A DNA stretch of 64,000 bases from a gamma proteobacterium symbiont of Ctena orbiculata (GTDB taxonomy: Bacteria; Pseudomonadota; Gammaproteobacteria; Chromatiales; Chromatiaceae): positions 1 to 64,000 of the forward strand of contig QBVC01000015.1 in NCBI GenBank assembly GCA_003058495.1. Direction: 5' to 3'. Shown piece after piece: positions 27,697 through 35,521 of the stretch. Numbering within the stretch: position 1 is the first letter of the stretch; each line of letters opens with the position of its first letter. The notes beneath the pieces were generated by a model. The model had not been told where the DNA came from and made no database searches. It worked only from the letters and a program-made list of their open reading frames with translations. A program made the translations under genes and the position numbers.

Positions 27697-28116
27697 ATGG
27701 TCAAACGTAAACGGTGGACTGCAGAAGAGGATGAATTCATCTGTGCTCACTACTAGGCGTATGGCCTACAGTGGGTAGCAGACCGTATGCCAGAGAGGAC
27801 AAGGGGTGGGGTTGCCAAGCGTGCGGGCCAACTCGGTGTCAATGGAATTGATTGGACAGGTGCCGAAGATTACGTGATCAGGACATGTTACCGACACTTC
27901 GGTGCAGCCTACTGCCGGCAGTACATGCCGCGGCGGTCAGAGGTAGCGATCATGACCAGGGCCAGAAGGATAGGCGTAGCACGGGATCAGAAGAAGAGTA
28001 AGAAGACTATGCCGGGTCATGACGAGATCGGTTGTCAGCAGGCGGCGATCAAAACAGGGTGGATGAATCCGCCAGAAGATCTGCCAGAAGGGTTTTTTGA
28101 GTTGGCGGTTATTTAG
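27697..28116 (+). pseudogene. Myb/SANT-like two-repeat protein interrupted by an amber codon
   Basis: From ATG at 27697 the frame reads VKRKRWTAEEDEFICAHY, then TAG at 27754-27756, then continues in the same frame to 28116 with AYGLQWVADRMPERTRGGVAKRAGQLGV. A second similar unit follows (DWTGAEDYVIRTCY, YMPRRSEVAIMTRARRIGV). Both units have the spaced Trp, acidic run and MPxRT/S pattern of Myb/SANT helix-turn-helix repeats. The stop falls inside the first repeat, so the gene is either a fresh pseudogene or read by suppression. The only methionine after the stop (27787) would lose most of the first repeat. It is the first gene inside the island. Confidence 0.7.
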
Positions 28117-28129
28117 TTGACTTTACAAA

Positions 28130-28915
28130 TCATGTGTGTGGTGATTTTAATTGCAGATTTTCTACGACTTTTAAAATTAGATTTGCTTGTTTAATGCTTT
28201 CCTCACTAGCTTTATCCCCCAGCAACAAACTTTTCAACTCATTTAGAAGGAGCGTTTCGAGTTCTTCCAGGTATGTGTGGAAAATCTCGTGCCCATGTTT
28301 TTGTATGGCTTCTTCACGATGCGGTAATGCTACAACTAGTACTTTGATTACAATTGGATTTTCAATGATTTCAGTTTTATCAAGACTCTTTTGTATCATA
28401 AGATATTTTACATAATAATTACGTAGTATTAAATTGTAAGCAGAATAATATGCCCATGCTAAATCAGAAATGAAGGGTCTCGCCTTCTCAGCATCTATTC
28501 CGTTTAAACAGTTACGATCAAAGTCGTCACCAATAACGTCGATAACTTCTTTTAGGTGTGGATTCTCAGTAACTGCTTTCATCATAGTATCGAACTTATA
28601 TGCGCCCAGTTGTGCTGCAAATACTTTTGCTGGCTTCATCTGAATCACAGAATTCCAAATTTGATCTACAGCTAATACTTGGCGTTTATATTGAGCATTT
28701 TGTCTGTTGATTATGCCTGACAAAGCCCCGCTGCTAAGTGATTTCATTTGTATCGAATTCTTATTTAAATCATCTCGGAGCTTTTCGAATTTTACATCGT
28801 ATTCGTGTTTAACTGAGTGCGTTAGCCTTGTAAGAATCAGTTTCCTACCAAGCCACAATAGGATCAGCACTATTGAACTTGTTGTTATTGACGGTATCCA
28901 TGCATTAATCTCCAT
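28130..28915 (-). CDS. Membrane-anchored protein of unknown function (island gene)
   Basis: The 261-residue product has one N-terminal membrane helix (ITTSSIVLILLWLGRKLIL) followed by an alpha-helical, charged cytoplasmic or periplasmic body with a coiled-coil-like start (KHEYDVKFEKLRDDLNKN). No family is recognised. Base composition is strongly AT-rich, unlike trxB or yjbQ, which indicates recent acquisition. It lies 12 bp after the other island membrane gene and probably forms a two-gene operon with it. The tail-to-tail position against the Myb-like gene leaves only 13 bp between them. Confidence 0.8.
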   Translation of the reverse strand: MEINAWIPSITTSSIVLILLWLGRKLILTRLTHSVKHEYDVKFEKLRDDLNKNSIQMKSLSSGALSGIINRQNAQYKRQVLAVDQIWNSVIQMKPAKVFAAQLGAYKFDTMMKAVTENPHLKEVIDVIGDDFDRNCLNGIDAEKARPFISDLAWAYYSAYNLILRNYYVKYLMIQKSLDKTEIIENPIVIKVLVVALPHREEAIQKHGHEIFHTYLEELETLLLNELKSLLLGDKASEESIKQANLILKVVENLQLKSPHT

Positions 28916-28927
28916 ACTTTTTATTTC

Positions 28928-30163
28928 CTATCGATTAGTAGTAGCTTTTATTATCTCTGATATTACTGGCATAGTTGGTCCAGATTCACTAGCAAGCAAC
29001 CCTGTTTCCGCCCTACTAAAGAGGGCTTGAAATACAATATCTCTTGATTTCTCATCTGCTGCTTTGTTATTAATAAGTGACAAATAAAGATATGTTAATT
29101 GCTCTCTTTCTTCAGCATCTCTCATTAAATGAAATGCACTAAATGTGATTCTTGACAGTACTCTTACAAGATAAGCGTAAACTGCAACCAGCGTACCGAA
29201 GATAATAACCCCTTGGACGCTACCAAGATTTACATCTGATTCTTTACCGATTAACCATAGCGAAAAGAAATCACTAAAATACAATAATCCCACTGCGATG
29301 CTTGCTACAAGAGTAAGCGACCACAACAGACCCTGTAGTTTGAATTTTTTTGCTGCTTTATTCCAATAATCCGCAGGCTTTGCCAAGCGCAATAATTCTT
29401 CATATGTTTTTTCCAATGTTGATATATTATCCTTACATTGTTCTATATACTCATTAAACTCAGTCTGGTATCCGCCTTGAGCAGTTTTATGTTCTTTTTC
29501 TTTATCATTTAACCAACCTGGCCAACTATTTTTTGTAACATTATACCAATCTTGAAATTCAGCTTTAAATTCATCAACTTCTCGTACTAACTCGTTTTTC
29601 GAACTTGATAAAGCTTCTCTCAACCGAGATAGTGATTCACGTTCTGAAACACTACGCTTTGTTATGTCTGAATCCTGCATTAGGAATTCATAACCCAACA
29701 ACACACCGATCAAATAATCTTGTTCATTTAGGTTTGCACATTGCTTCTTGATAAGAAAGTCAATGAAAGCAGTAGTGACTTTTAAGTTATATTTCAGATT
29801 GCACTTGTAGAAAGTTTCAGTATACGGCTGTCCGCTCCACAACCAGATTGCCCTCAATCCTCTTAGTTGTTCGTTTATTTGATTAATCCGATTTACATAA
29901 ACTTTTTCATCTAATTCACTCGCTTCCTTTTCAAGATCATCGATTGCTGTAACAATACGAGATATATGCGTATAAGATGTAAAATGCTGATGAATCTCTT
30001 GAATTTTTGTACTTTCGAACCCTTCATATTTCCCTTTCCAGAATTCTATTTCTGTATTCAAAAACTCCTTTAATTCAGCTAGGTTTGTGAATTCCCATAA
30101 CTGATCAGTAGCATCTTTTACTGCCAACTTTATTGTTTGCTGCATTATTTTATCCCTATCCAT
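28928..30163 (-). CDS. Coiled-coil membrane protein, DUF6161-like (island gene)
   Basis: An ATG at 30163 gives about 411 residues; a TTG three codons upstream is possible, and neither has a clear ribosome site. The N-terminal two thirds are helical and charged, with a coiled coil around KTYEELLRLAKPADYWNKAAKK. Two membrane helices follow (WSLTLVASIAVGLLYF and GVIIFGTLVAVYAYLV). The C-terminus has a motif-rich segment: RDAEEREQLTYLYLSLI, QALFSRAETGLL and GPTMP. This resembles the DUF6161 group, by my recollection of that family and not by a search. Function is unknown. It is AT-rich and paired with the gene at 28130. Confidence 0.78.
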   Translation of the reverse strand: MDRDKIMQQTIKLAVKDATDQLWEFTNLAELKEFLNTEIEFWKGKYEGFESTKIQEIHQHFTSYTHISRIVTAIDDLEKEASELDEKVYVNRINQINEQLRGLRAIWLWSGQPYTETFYKCNLKYNLKVTTAFIDFLIKKQCANLNEQDYLIGVLLGYEFLMQDSDITKRSVSERESLSRLREALSSSKNELVREVDEFKAEFQDWYNVTKNSWPGWLNDKEKEHKTAQGGYQTEFNEYIEQCKDNISTLEKTYEELLRLAKPADYWNKAAKKFKLQGLLWSLTLVASIAVGLLYFSDFFSLWLIGKESDVNLGSVQGVIIFGTLVAVYAYLVRVLSRITFSAFHLMRDAEEREQLTYLYLSLINNKAADEKSRDIVFQALFSRAETGLLASESGPTMPVISEIIKATTNR

Positions 30164-30427
30164 GACAATCAATTTACTGATTAAATAAACACTATATTAT
30201 TATCACTACAGTCATGTTGAGTACAGCCTTTCCAGCAGTAAGGGCTCGAAAGGATGGGAATTCATTTCTTGGTAGATAACTGAATAATGAAGAGGCCCAC
30301 AAACATGAACCCCAGGTTAGAACCCTTGGGGTTGGCGGGACTATGCATCCACAAGCTGCTGGTGACGATTACCAGGGTATTGCGGGACACATGAAAATAT
30401 ACTTGATTAAGGTCTTGTTGGGAGCGG

Positions 30428-30895
30428 CTAAGCCGCCCGCGGCTCCCCTTTCTGCCTCAGCACCTGCTGCCTGATCCAGGCCTCGGCCTCATCCTGGGAT
30501 CCGAAGGTCAGGCCGCACACCTCATTGCAGCGACCAGTTACCGTATCGAGCACCACACGGGGTGTGAGGGGTGGAAAGTCGCTGATTGTCACCGGTGTTA
30601 ATACCCTGCCCCCATGACTCCCGGTATCACTCTGCCAGCCCAGGATCGGGAAGGTATCGATCTGAGATTTATCGTCATAAAACAGGCCAACAAGTAGCAC
30701 CAGGTGGGGTTGAGAATTGATCATAGGCTCGGGCTCATCAGGATCCAGCCCGTGAATTTCGTAGTCTCGACCGTCTACGGTTCGGATCCAGGGCTGGGCA
30801 CGTTTACCAGGGGACTGCTTGTAATATACCCGGGCGATCTGTGACTCAGCAATGAACTCATTTGACCCATAACTACCTATCGAAAAATAGCGCAT
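30428..30895 (-). CDS. Hypothetical protein downstream of yjbQ
   Basis: The frame opens at 30940, but the ATG at 30895 has AGGAGG at ideal spacing and is the likely start, giving 155 residues (MRYFSIGSYGSNEF). The sequence is soluble, with IGSYGSNEFIAESQIARVYYKQ and a C-terminal helix (SQDEAEAWIRQQVL). No family is recognised. It follows yjbQ by about 40 bp in the same direction, but lies inside the 94-bp repeats, so it may belong to the island and not to the ancestral yjbQ operon. The 255 bp between it and the gene at 28928 contain nothing I can identify. Confidence 0.7.
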   Translation of the reverse strand: MRYFSIGSYGSNEFIAESQIARVYYKQSPGKRAQPWIRTVDGRDYEIHGLDPDEPEPMINSQPHLVLLVGLFYDDKSQIDTFPILGWQSDTGSHGGRVLTPVTISDFPPLTPRVVLDTVTGRCNEVCGLTFGSQDEAEAWIRQQVLRQKGEPRAA

Positions 30896-30919
30896 CTCCA
30901 TCCTCCTATTCCGCCACCT

Positions 30920-31013
30920 GCACAGGGATGTGCTGATCATCTTTCAGCCATCAGCGTACAGACCACCCGCCGATCCCGCCTCGGACCGTCGAATTCGCAG
31001 AAGAAGATATTCT
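30920..31013. repeat. Right copy of the 94-bp direct repeat, overlapping the yjbQ 3' end
   Basis: Identical to 27396-27489. Bases 30937-31013 are the last 25 codons and the stop of yjbQ, and the rest is downstream. Mismatch begins at the first base on either side of the 94. The span between copies is about 3.4 kb. Confidence 0.9.
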
Positions 31014-31344
31014 GCCAGCGGGAGAGGCCCAGTTTGCCGTCGATGATCGGCACGGTCTCGGATGGGCCCACCAGACCCGCCTTCAGATGACTGTCCCCAT
31101 TGCCGTCCTGGGCATCGTGCAACCAGACACCCCGGGGGATCATTTTACGCAGCAGGTCGATCACATCGGTCTGTACGCTCTCATCCCAGTTTTCCTGAAT
31201 CATGATCGCCGCCGTGGCCCCTTGGGCGTAGGCATTGACCAGGCCTTGTTGGATCCCGCTCTGGTTTACCAGACGCTCGACCTGGTCGGTTATATCCACA
31301 AGGGTCTCCCGGCTGTGGGTCTCTAAATGTATCGTCTCACGCAT
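30937..31344 (-). CDS. yjbQ: YjbQ family protein (UPF0047)
   Basis: This 135-residue protein has the UPF0047/YjbQ pattern: an N-terminal strand with HLETHSRETLVDIT, QGLVNAYAQGATAAIMIQENWD, GDSHLKAGLVGPSETVPIIDGKLGLSRWQNIFFCEFDGPRRDRRV. Family members have weak thiamin-phosphate-synthase activity, and the physiological role is uncertain. The conserved histidine and acidic residues of the family are present. Its 3' end provides one arm of the 94-bp repeat, yet the reading frame is intact. Confidence 0.92.
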   Translation of the reverse strand: MRETIHLETHSRETLVDITDQVERLVNQSGIQQGLVNAYAQGATAAIMIQENWDESVQTDVIDLLRKMIPRGVWLHDAQDGNGDSHLKAGLVGPSETVPIIDGKLGLSRWQNIFFCEFDGPRRDRRVVCTLMAER

Positions 31345-31508
31345 ACCTGTAACTCACTCTTGGGCCATAGGACGCCAGCCATATCTGAACCGCCAACGGA
31401 TTTACAATCCCGCCACCTGACCCATCATCGCAGTACAAAACCCGATAATTCAACCAGATAAGGCAGTTTCTTTATGCCTCCCCATGGCAATTTACAGGCT
31501 ATTTTACA

Positions 31509-31536
31509 ACACGCCAAATTGGCATGTTTTTTTTGT
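31509..31536. promoter_or_regulatory. Palindrome with T-run: upstream activator site or terminator
   Basis: A nearly perfect palindrome (CACGCCAAATTGGCATG, one mismatch) is followed on the plus strand by a run of eight T. It lies about 160 bp upstream of the sigma-54 element at 31680. That is the usual place for an activator binding site, but the T-run would also fit an intrinsic terminator. No gene was found in 31345-31866. Confidence 0.45.
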
Positions 31537-31679
31537 TTAGATAACAGGCGTTTACATCCGCCCGCTTAAAAAAGCACGACAGTTTGTCAGGTTCAAGGGA
31601 TCGAAGGCGCCTGTTTTGACATCCTTCCATAGGCACTTTTTCCAAAACAATCAATAGGATATCGAATTGGCGCAAGCAA

Positions 31680-31695
31680 TGGCACAGGGATTGCT
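31680..31695 (+). promoter_or_regulatory. Sigma-54 (RpoN) promoter of the Fe-S/NrfD/cytochrome operon
   Basis: The sequence TGGCAC-AGGGA-TTGCT matches the -24/-12 consensus (TGGCAC-N5-TTGC) exactly at all conserved positions and spacing. Transcription would start near 31707, giving a leader of about 160 bases before the gene at 31867. Use of RpoN implies an enhancer-binding activator, which is not encoded in this window. Confidence 0.72.
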
Positions 31696-31866
31696 GCTGG
31701 CTAATAGTTGCGCTTGCAGGGGCCAACTTAGATCTGCAGTAAAAAATATCGCGATTGCAGGATTCCGAATTCGTTGACGTGGTAAAGCTTCACCGGCGCC
31801 GACCACCGCGCCGGGCGGTATGAACGCATGCATCGACGATTCTGATCCAGGCCAAGGGGGATTGAA

Positions 31867-32202
31867 ATGAAGAGACGATGGTTCATACCGCTACCCAAGT
31901 GGTTGTTCGGTGGCGATGCCAAGCCAGGGCAGGGTCGGCTCAACGGCAGTGACGAGCCAGATGCCAGGCGCCGGCGTTTTTTCACCCGCGCCGCCGTCAG
32001 TGCGGTGAGTGTGACCGGTACTGCCGGTCTGGCCAAGGCGGTGGTGGACAGTCTCCCGCAACCCGACCTGAAACAGCGCTACAACAAAGATGCCGTCAAC
32101 GGTGAAGAGGAACTCCTGTCCCGTGAATATGTGCTCATGACCGAGCGTGAAAAGCAGGCCATGGTGCAGACACTCATCGATAACTATGACGAAAAATCCT
32201 GA
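31867..32202 (+). CDS. Small Tat-signal protein heading the electron-transfer operon
   Basis: The 111-residue protein has a twin-arginine-like stretch (RRRRFFTRAAVSAVSVTGTAGLA) that begins unusually far in, at residue 34, after a Pro/Gly-rich lead. The C-terminal part (YVLMTEREKQAMVQTLIDNY) resembles the segment after the Tat signal in the next protein (YRLMTEEEKQEAIERLETRY). AAGGGGG stands before the ATG. It is probably exported or membrane-tethered and part of the same complex as the ferredoxin subunit, possibly a companion or assembly factor. No family is recognised. Confidence 0.75.
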   Translation: MKRRWFIPLPKWLFGGDAKPGQGRLNGSDEPDARRRRFFTRAAVSAVSVTGTAGLAKAVVDSLPQPDLKQRYNKDAVNGEEELLSREYVLMTEREKQAMVQTLIDNYDEKS

Positions 32203-32255
32203 TCACCGGGTGATCGTTCCATTCCCTTCGATAGCCACTTGATCAGAGGACAGCC

Positions 32256-33284
32256 ATGCCCAATCAAGACAAGAGCAAAGAAAAAGAGAGCAGACCCACC
32301 ACCCGCCGGGATTTTCTGCGCGGCGCGGGCAACTACACGGTGGCCTCACTCTCCGGTGCGGCGATGCTGCTGGCCGACCCCAAACCGGCGAAAGCGAATA
32401 TCACCTGGGCGGAACATTTCCAAAAGAACTACCGCCTGATGACGGAAGAGGAGAAGCAGGAGGCCATCGAACGCCTGGAAACCCGATATTCCGAGGAGTA
32501 CGGTAAAAAAGTCACGGTAGACGGCACACCCTCCATAGAGGGTGTGCTGTTCGGCTATGCGCTGAATATTCAGAAGTGTATCGGTTGCCGGCGTTGCGTT
32601 AAGGCATGCGTGGCCGAGAACAACCAGTCCCGCGGCGATGAACAGCAGATCGAATGGATTCGGGTTCTGCGCATGGAGAAGGGAAATTTTTCCGCAGAGG
32701 ACAGGGATCAGCACGGCTATCCGGAATCGTTCGGCGTTCAGGTCGGCGGCAACGCCTATAAGCCTGCAGGGGTGGTGCTGGAGGGCCAACACTACTATGA
32801 GCCCGAACAGGTGCCGGAAAAGGATGCCTTCTACTTCCCCATGCAGTGCATGCAGTGTGAGAAGCCCCCCTGCGTGAAGGTCTGCCCGGTGCGCACCACC
32901 TACCGCGACCCGGACGGCATCGTCGTCATCGACTACAACTGGTGCATCGGCTGTCGCATGTGCATCGGCGCCTGCCCCTACTGGGCGAGACGATTCAACT
33001 GGGGCGAACCCAATCTGCCGAAGGAGGAGATGAATCCCGTCACCCACTATCTCGGCAACCGCCCGCGCATGAAGGGGGTCGTGGAGAAGTGCACGTACTG
33101 CGTGCAACGCACCCGCAAGGGGCGTTGGACCGCCTGTGTCGAGGTCTGTCCCGTCGGCGCACGCAAGTTCGGCAATCTGCTGGATCCCAACAGTGAAATC
33201 CGCAAGGTCCTCGCCAAAAAGAAGGTGTTTCGCCTGCGGGCCGACCTCAACACCTATCCAAAGTTTTTCTATTTCATGGATTAA
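32256..33284 (+). CDS. Tat-exported four-cluster [4Fe-4S] ferredoxin subunit (DsrO/NrfC/PsrB-like)
   Basis: The 342-residue protein begins with a Tat signal (TTRRDFLRGAGNYTVASLSGA; Arg17-Arg18) and contains Cys motifs for four [4Fe-4S] clusters: CIGCRRCVKAC, CMQCEKPPCVKVCP, CIGCRMCIGACP, and the split CTYC...CVEVCP. This is the electron-wiring subunit of complex iron-sulfur molybdoenzyme or NrfD-type complexes, on the periplasmic side. It is longer than NrfC or DsrO owing to an N-terminal extension and an insert between the first two motifs. It is followed at once by the NrfD-type gene. The partner enzyme is not encoded nearby. Confidence 0.9.
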   Translation: MPNQDKSKEKESRPTTRRDFLRGAGNYTVASLSGAAMLLADPKPAKANITWAEHFQKNYRLMTEEEKQEAIERLETRYSEEYGKKVTVDGTPSIEGVLFGYALNIQKCIGCRRCVKACVAENNQSRGDEQQIEWIRVLRMEKGNFSAEDRDQHGYPESFGVQVGGNAYKPAGVVLEGQHYYEPEQVPEKDAFYFPMQCMQCEKPPCVKVCPVRTTYRDPDGIVVIDYNWCIGCRMCIGACPYWARRFNWGEPNLPKEEMNPVTHYLGNRPRMKGVVEKCTYCVQRTRKGRWTACVEVCPVGARKFGNLLDPNSEIRKVLAKKKVFRLRADLNTYPKFFYFMD

Positions 33285-33295
33285 TGGGAGATCTC

Positions 33296-34552
33296 ATGAT
33301 GCGCTTTACTCAATTCGTGGTTGATTTCCTGCGGGCGGGATTCACCGGCGGCATCCTTTTCTGGTGCTGGATGCTCTTCCTCGCATTCTTCATCATGCTC
33401 TGGGGCTATGGCGAATATGTGCAGATCGCCAACGGCATGATCGTCACCAATCTCAATGATCAGGTCAGCTGGGGATTCTACCTGGCCAACTTCGTGTTCA
33501 TGGTCGGCGTGGCCGCGGCGGCGGTCACGGTGGTGTTTCCCGCCTATGTCTACAAGCACAAGGAGCTGCATCGAATCGTCATCCTCGGTGAAATGCTCGC
33601 CATTGCCGCCGTGGTGATGTGCCTGTTGTTCGTGATTGCGCACATGGGAAGACCGGACCGGCTATGGCATATCCTTCCGGTGATCGGCATCTTCAACTGG
33701 CCCCATGCCATGTTGACCTGGGATGTGATCGTACTCAGCGGCTATCTGCTGCTCAACATCATCGGCGGTTTCTACTACCTGTATAAAAAATATGCCGGCG
33801 GCGAAGTCAACAAGGCGTTCTATCTGCCGATCGTCTATATCGCCATCGTCTGGGCGCTGAGCATCCACACGGTTACCGCTTTTCTGATCAATACCATGCC
33901 GGCGCGTCCGATGTGGTTCCACTCGATGATGCCGATCAAGTTCATCACCACCGCCTTTGCCGCCGGTCCTTCATTGATCATCATCGTATTCCTTCTGGTG
34001 CGTCGATTCACCCCAATGAAGATCGCCGATGAGGCCTTCGATCTGCTATCCCAGATCGTTGTCTGGTGCCTCGGTATCGCCCTGTTTCTGACCATGTCTG
34101 AAATCGTCACCGAGCTCTATCCGGCCACCGAACACTCCCTCGGCCTGCAATACCTGATGTTCGGGCATAACGGCCTCAACAGCCTGGTGCCCTATTTCTG
34201 GATCGCGCTCACCCTGATGGTGGTGTCATTCGTGCTGCTGCTGATACCCAGGCTCAGAAAGAACCTGACCCTGTTGCCCTTCATCTGCGCCGCCGCCTTT
34301 GTCGGCATTTGGATCGAAAAGGGAATGGGACTGATGCTGCCCGGCGTCATCCCGACGCCGATCGGCGAGTTCGCGGAGTATACACCGAGCCATATCGAAC
34401 TGATGGTGGTCGGCGGGGTATGGGCGATCGGTTTCTTCCTCCTCACCATCCTGCTCAAAGGCGCGGTCGCGGTGCTTTTGGGCGAGGTGAGTTATCAGCC
34501 GCAGACAGACAAGCGACCTGTTTCAAGCGAACAGGGAGAAGCGGCAATCTAG
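33296..34552 (+). CDS. NrfD/PsrC-type quinone-interacting membrane subunit
   Basis: An ATG at 33296 has GGGAG five bases upstream; an earlier in-frame ATG overlaps the ferredoxin stop. The 418-residue protein has about ten membrane helices, with the NrfD/DsrP-like features FTGGILFWCWMLFLAFFIMLWGYGEY, QVSWGFYLANFVFMVGVAAAAV and HMGRPDRLWHI. Proteins of this type exchange electrons with the quinone pool, either reducing or oxidising it, with the Fe-S subunit as partner. The helical N-terminal half is closest in feel to DsrP-type proteins, but no dsr genes are near. Confidence 0.9.
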   Translation: MMRFTQFVVDFLRAGFTGGILFWCWMLFLAFFIMLWGYGEYVQIANGMIVTNLNDQVSWGFYLANFVFMVGVAAAAVTVVFPAYVYKHKELHRIVILGEMLAIAAVVMCLLFVIAHMGRPDRLWHILPVIGIFNWPHAMLTWDVIVLSGYLLLNIIGGFYYLYKKYAGGEVNKAFYLPIVYIAIVWALSIHTVTAFLINTMPARPMWFHSMMPIKFITTAFAAGPSLIIIVFLLVRRFTPMKIADEAFDLLSQIVVWCLGIALFLTMSEIVTELYPATEHSLGLQYLMFGHNGLNSLVPYFWIALTLMVVSFVLLLIPRLRKNLTLLPFICAAAFVGIWIEKGMGLMLPGVIPTPIGEFAEYTPSHIELMVVGGVWAIGFFLLTILLKGAVAVLLGEVSYQPQTDKRPVSSEQGEAAI

Positions 34553-34598
34553 CTTCATGACGCATGGCATGTAGAGACAAAATCGATTTGGAGAAACA

Positions 34599-35411
34599 AT
34601 GATGACAAGCTATCGAAACCATCTGTCAATCATGGGTCTATGGTTGCTGGCGATCTTGTCGATCAAACCTTCGCTGGGCGCCGGGCTGGAGCAAACCGGC
34701 GAGTGTTTTGAAAGCAGGGACGGCATGTCTCAGGTCGATGTCCATGAATCAGCAGCCGGCGTGGTGAATGTGAAATGCTCACCCGAAACCGGCGGCGTAC
34801 TCTGGTGGGGAGATCCTTTCGAAGGCACTGTCCCCATGGGGGACATGGAAGTCGAGGCGGACTACTGGCACGAAGAGGCCGTGGTGAAACCCCGCGAACC
34901 GCAGATCGACAGGAACAAAATGCTGACCATATGCAGTATGGCCTGCCACAACGGCGTCTATGTTCCGATCCCCTACAACAAGGATGCCCGCCCGTTGAAG
35001 ATGCATCTGGACATTATCCCGGATGCCATGAACCTCAAACATGGCAAGGGAGGCGTTTGGTGTCTGGATTGTCACCACCTGGTCGATCGCACCAAGCTGA
35101 TCGACAACTTCGGCTATTCAGTCAGCTTTAACCAGCCGCAGAAGCTCTGCGGCAAGTGCCACGGCCAGGTCTATCGCGCCTGGCGCGACGGCATTCACGG
35201 AAAACGCATCGGGATGTGGGACCAGGGCGGCAAAAAACGCTGGTGGGTCTGCACTGAATGCCACAATCCGCACGACGTTGAACAGGGCGACAGGAACTCC
35301 GGTTTTGCCCAGCTGGCGCCGGAGCCTGCACCCAACCTGCCCAAGGGCATGACGAATGCGGACCATGAAAGGATGCATCATGGTCCGGATAAAGGTGATT
35401 CAACGCATTAA
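34599..35411 (+). CDS. Periplasmic multihaem cytochrome c
   Basis: This 270-residue protein has a signal peptide (IMGLWLLAILSIKPSLGA) and haem-binding motifs CLDCH, CGKCH and CTECH, plus CSMACH, which has three residues between the cysteines instead of two. That implies three c-type haems and possibly a fourth at an atypical site. Several distal His residues are available (including NLKHGKG and RDGIHGK). It closes the Fe-S/NrfD operon and would be the periplasmic electron donor or acceptor. A GGAGAAAC ribosome site precedes it. It is larger than DsrJ. Confidence 0.88.
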   Translation: MMTSYRNHLSIMGLWLLAILSIKPSLGAGLEQTGECFESRDGMSQVDVHESAAGVVNVKCSPETGGVLWWGDPFEGTVPMGDMEVEADYWHEEAVVKPREPQIDRNKMLTICSMACHNGVYVPIPYNKDARPLKMHLDIIPDAMNLKHGKGGVWCLDCHHLVDRTKLIDNFGYSVSFNQPQKLCGKCHGQVYRAWRDGIHGKRIGMWDQGGKKRWWVCTECHNPHDVEQGDRNSGFAQLAPEPAPNLPKGMTNADHERMHHGPDKGDSTH

Positions 35412-35521
35412 GGTTGGCCGCAAAAACGATGTCCATGCAGTGACACTGGTCAGGGTACGGGGGTATTGATCCATGGTCCGTAATCCGGGATGAAAGCAAA
35501 CTGGTCGATGGGGAAAGAGGC

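Noticed and set aside
31345-31866. Possible small genes in the gap upstream of the redox operon
   Set aside because: Short minus-strand frames there have no ribosome site or protein-like composition and overlap the sigma-54 element.
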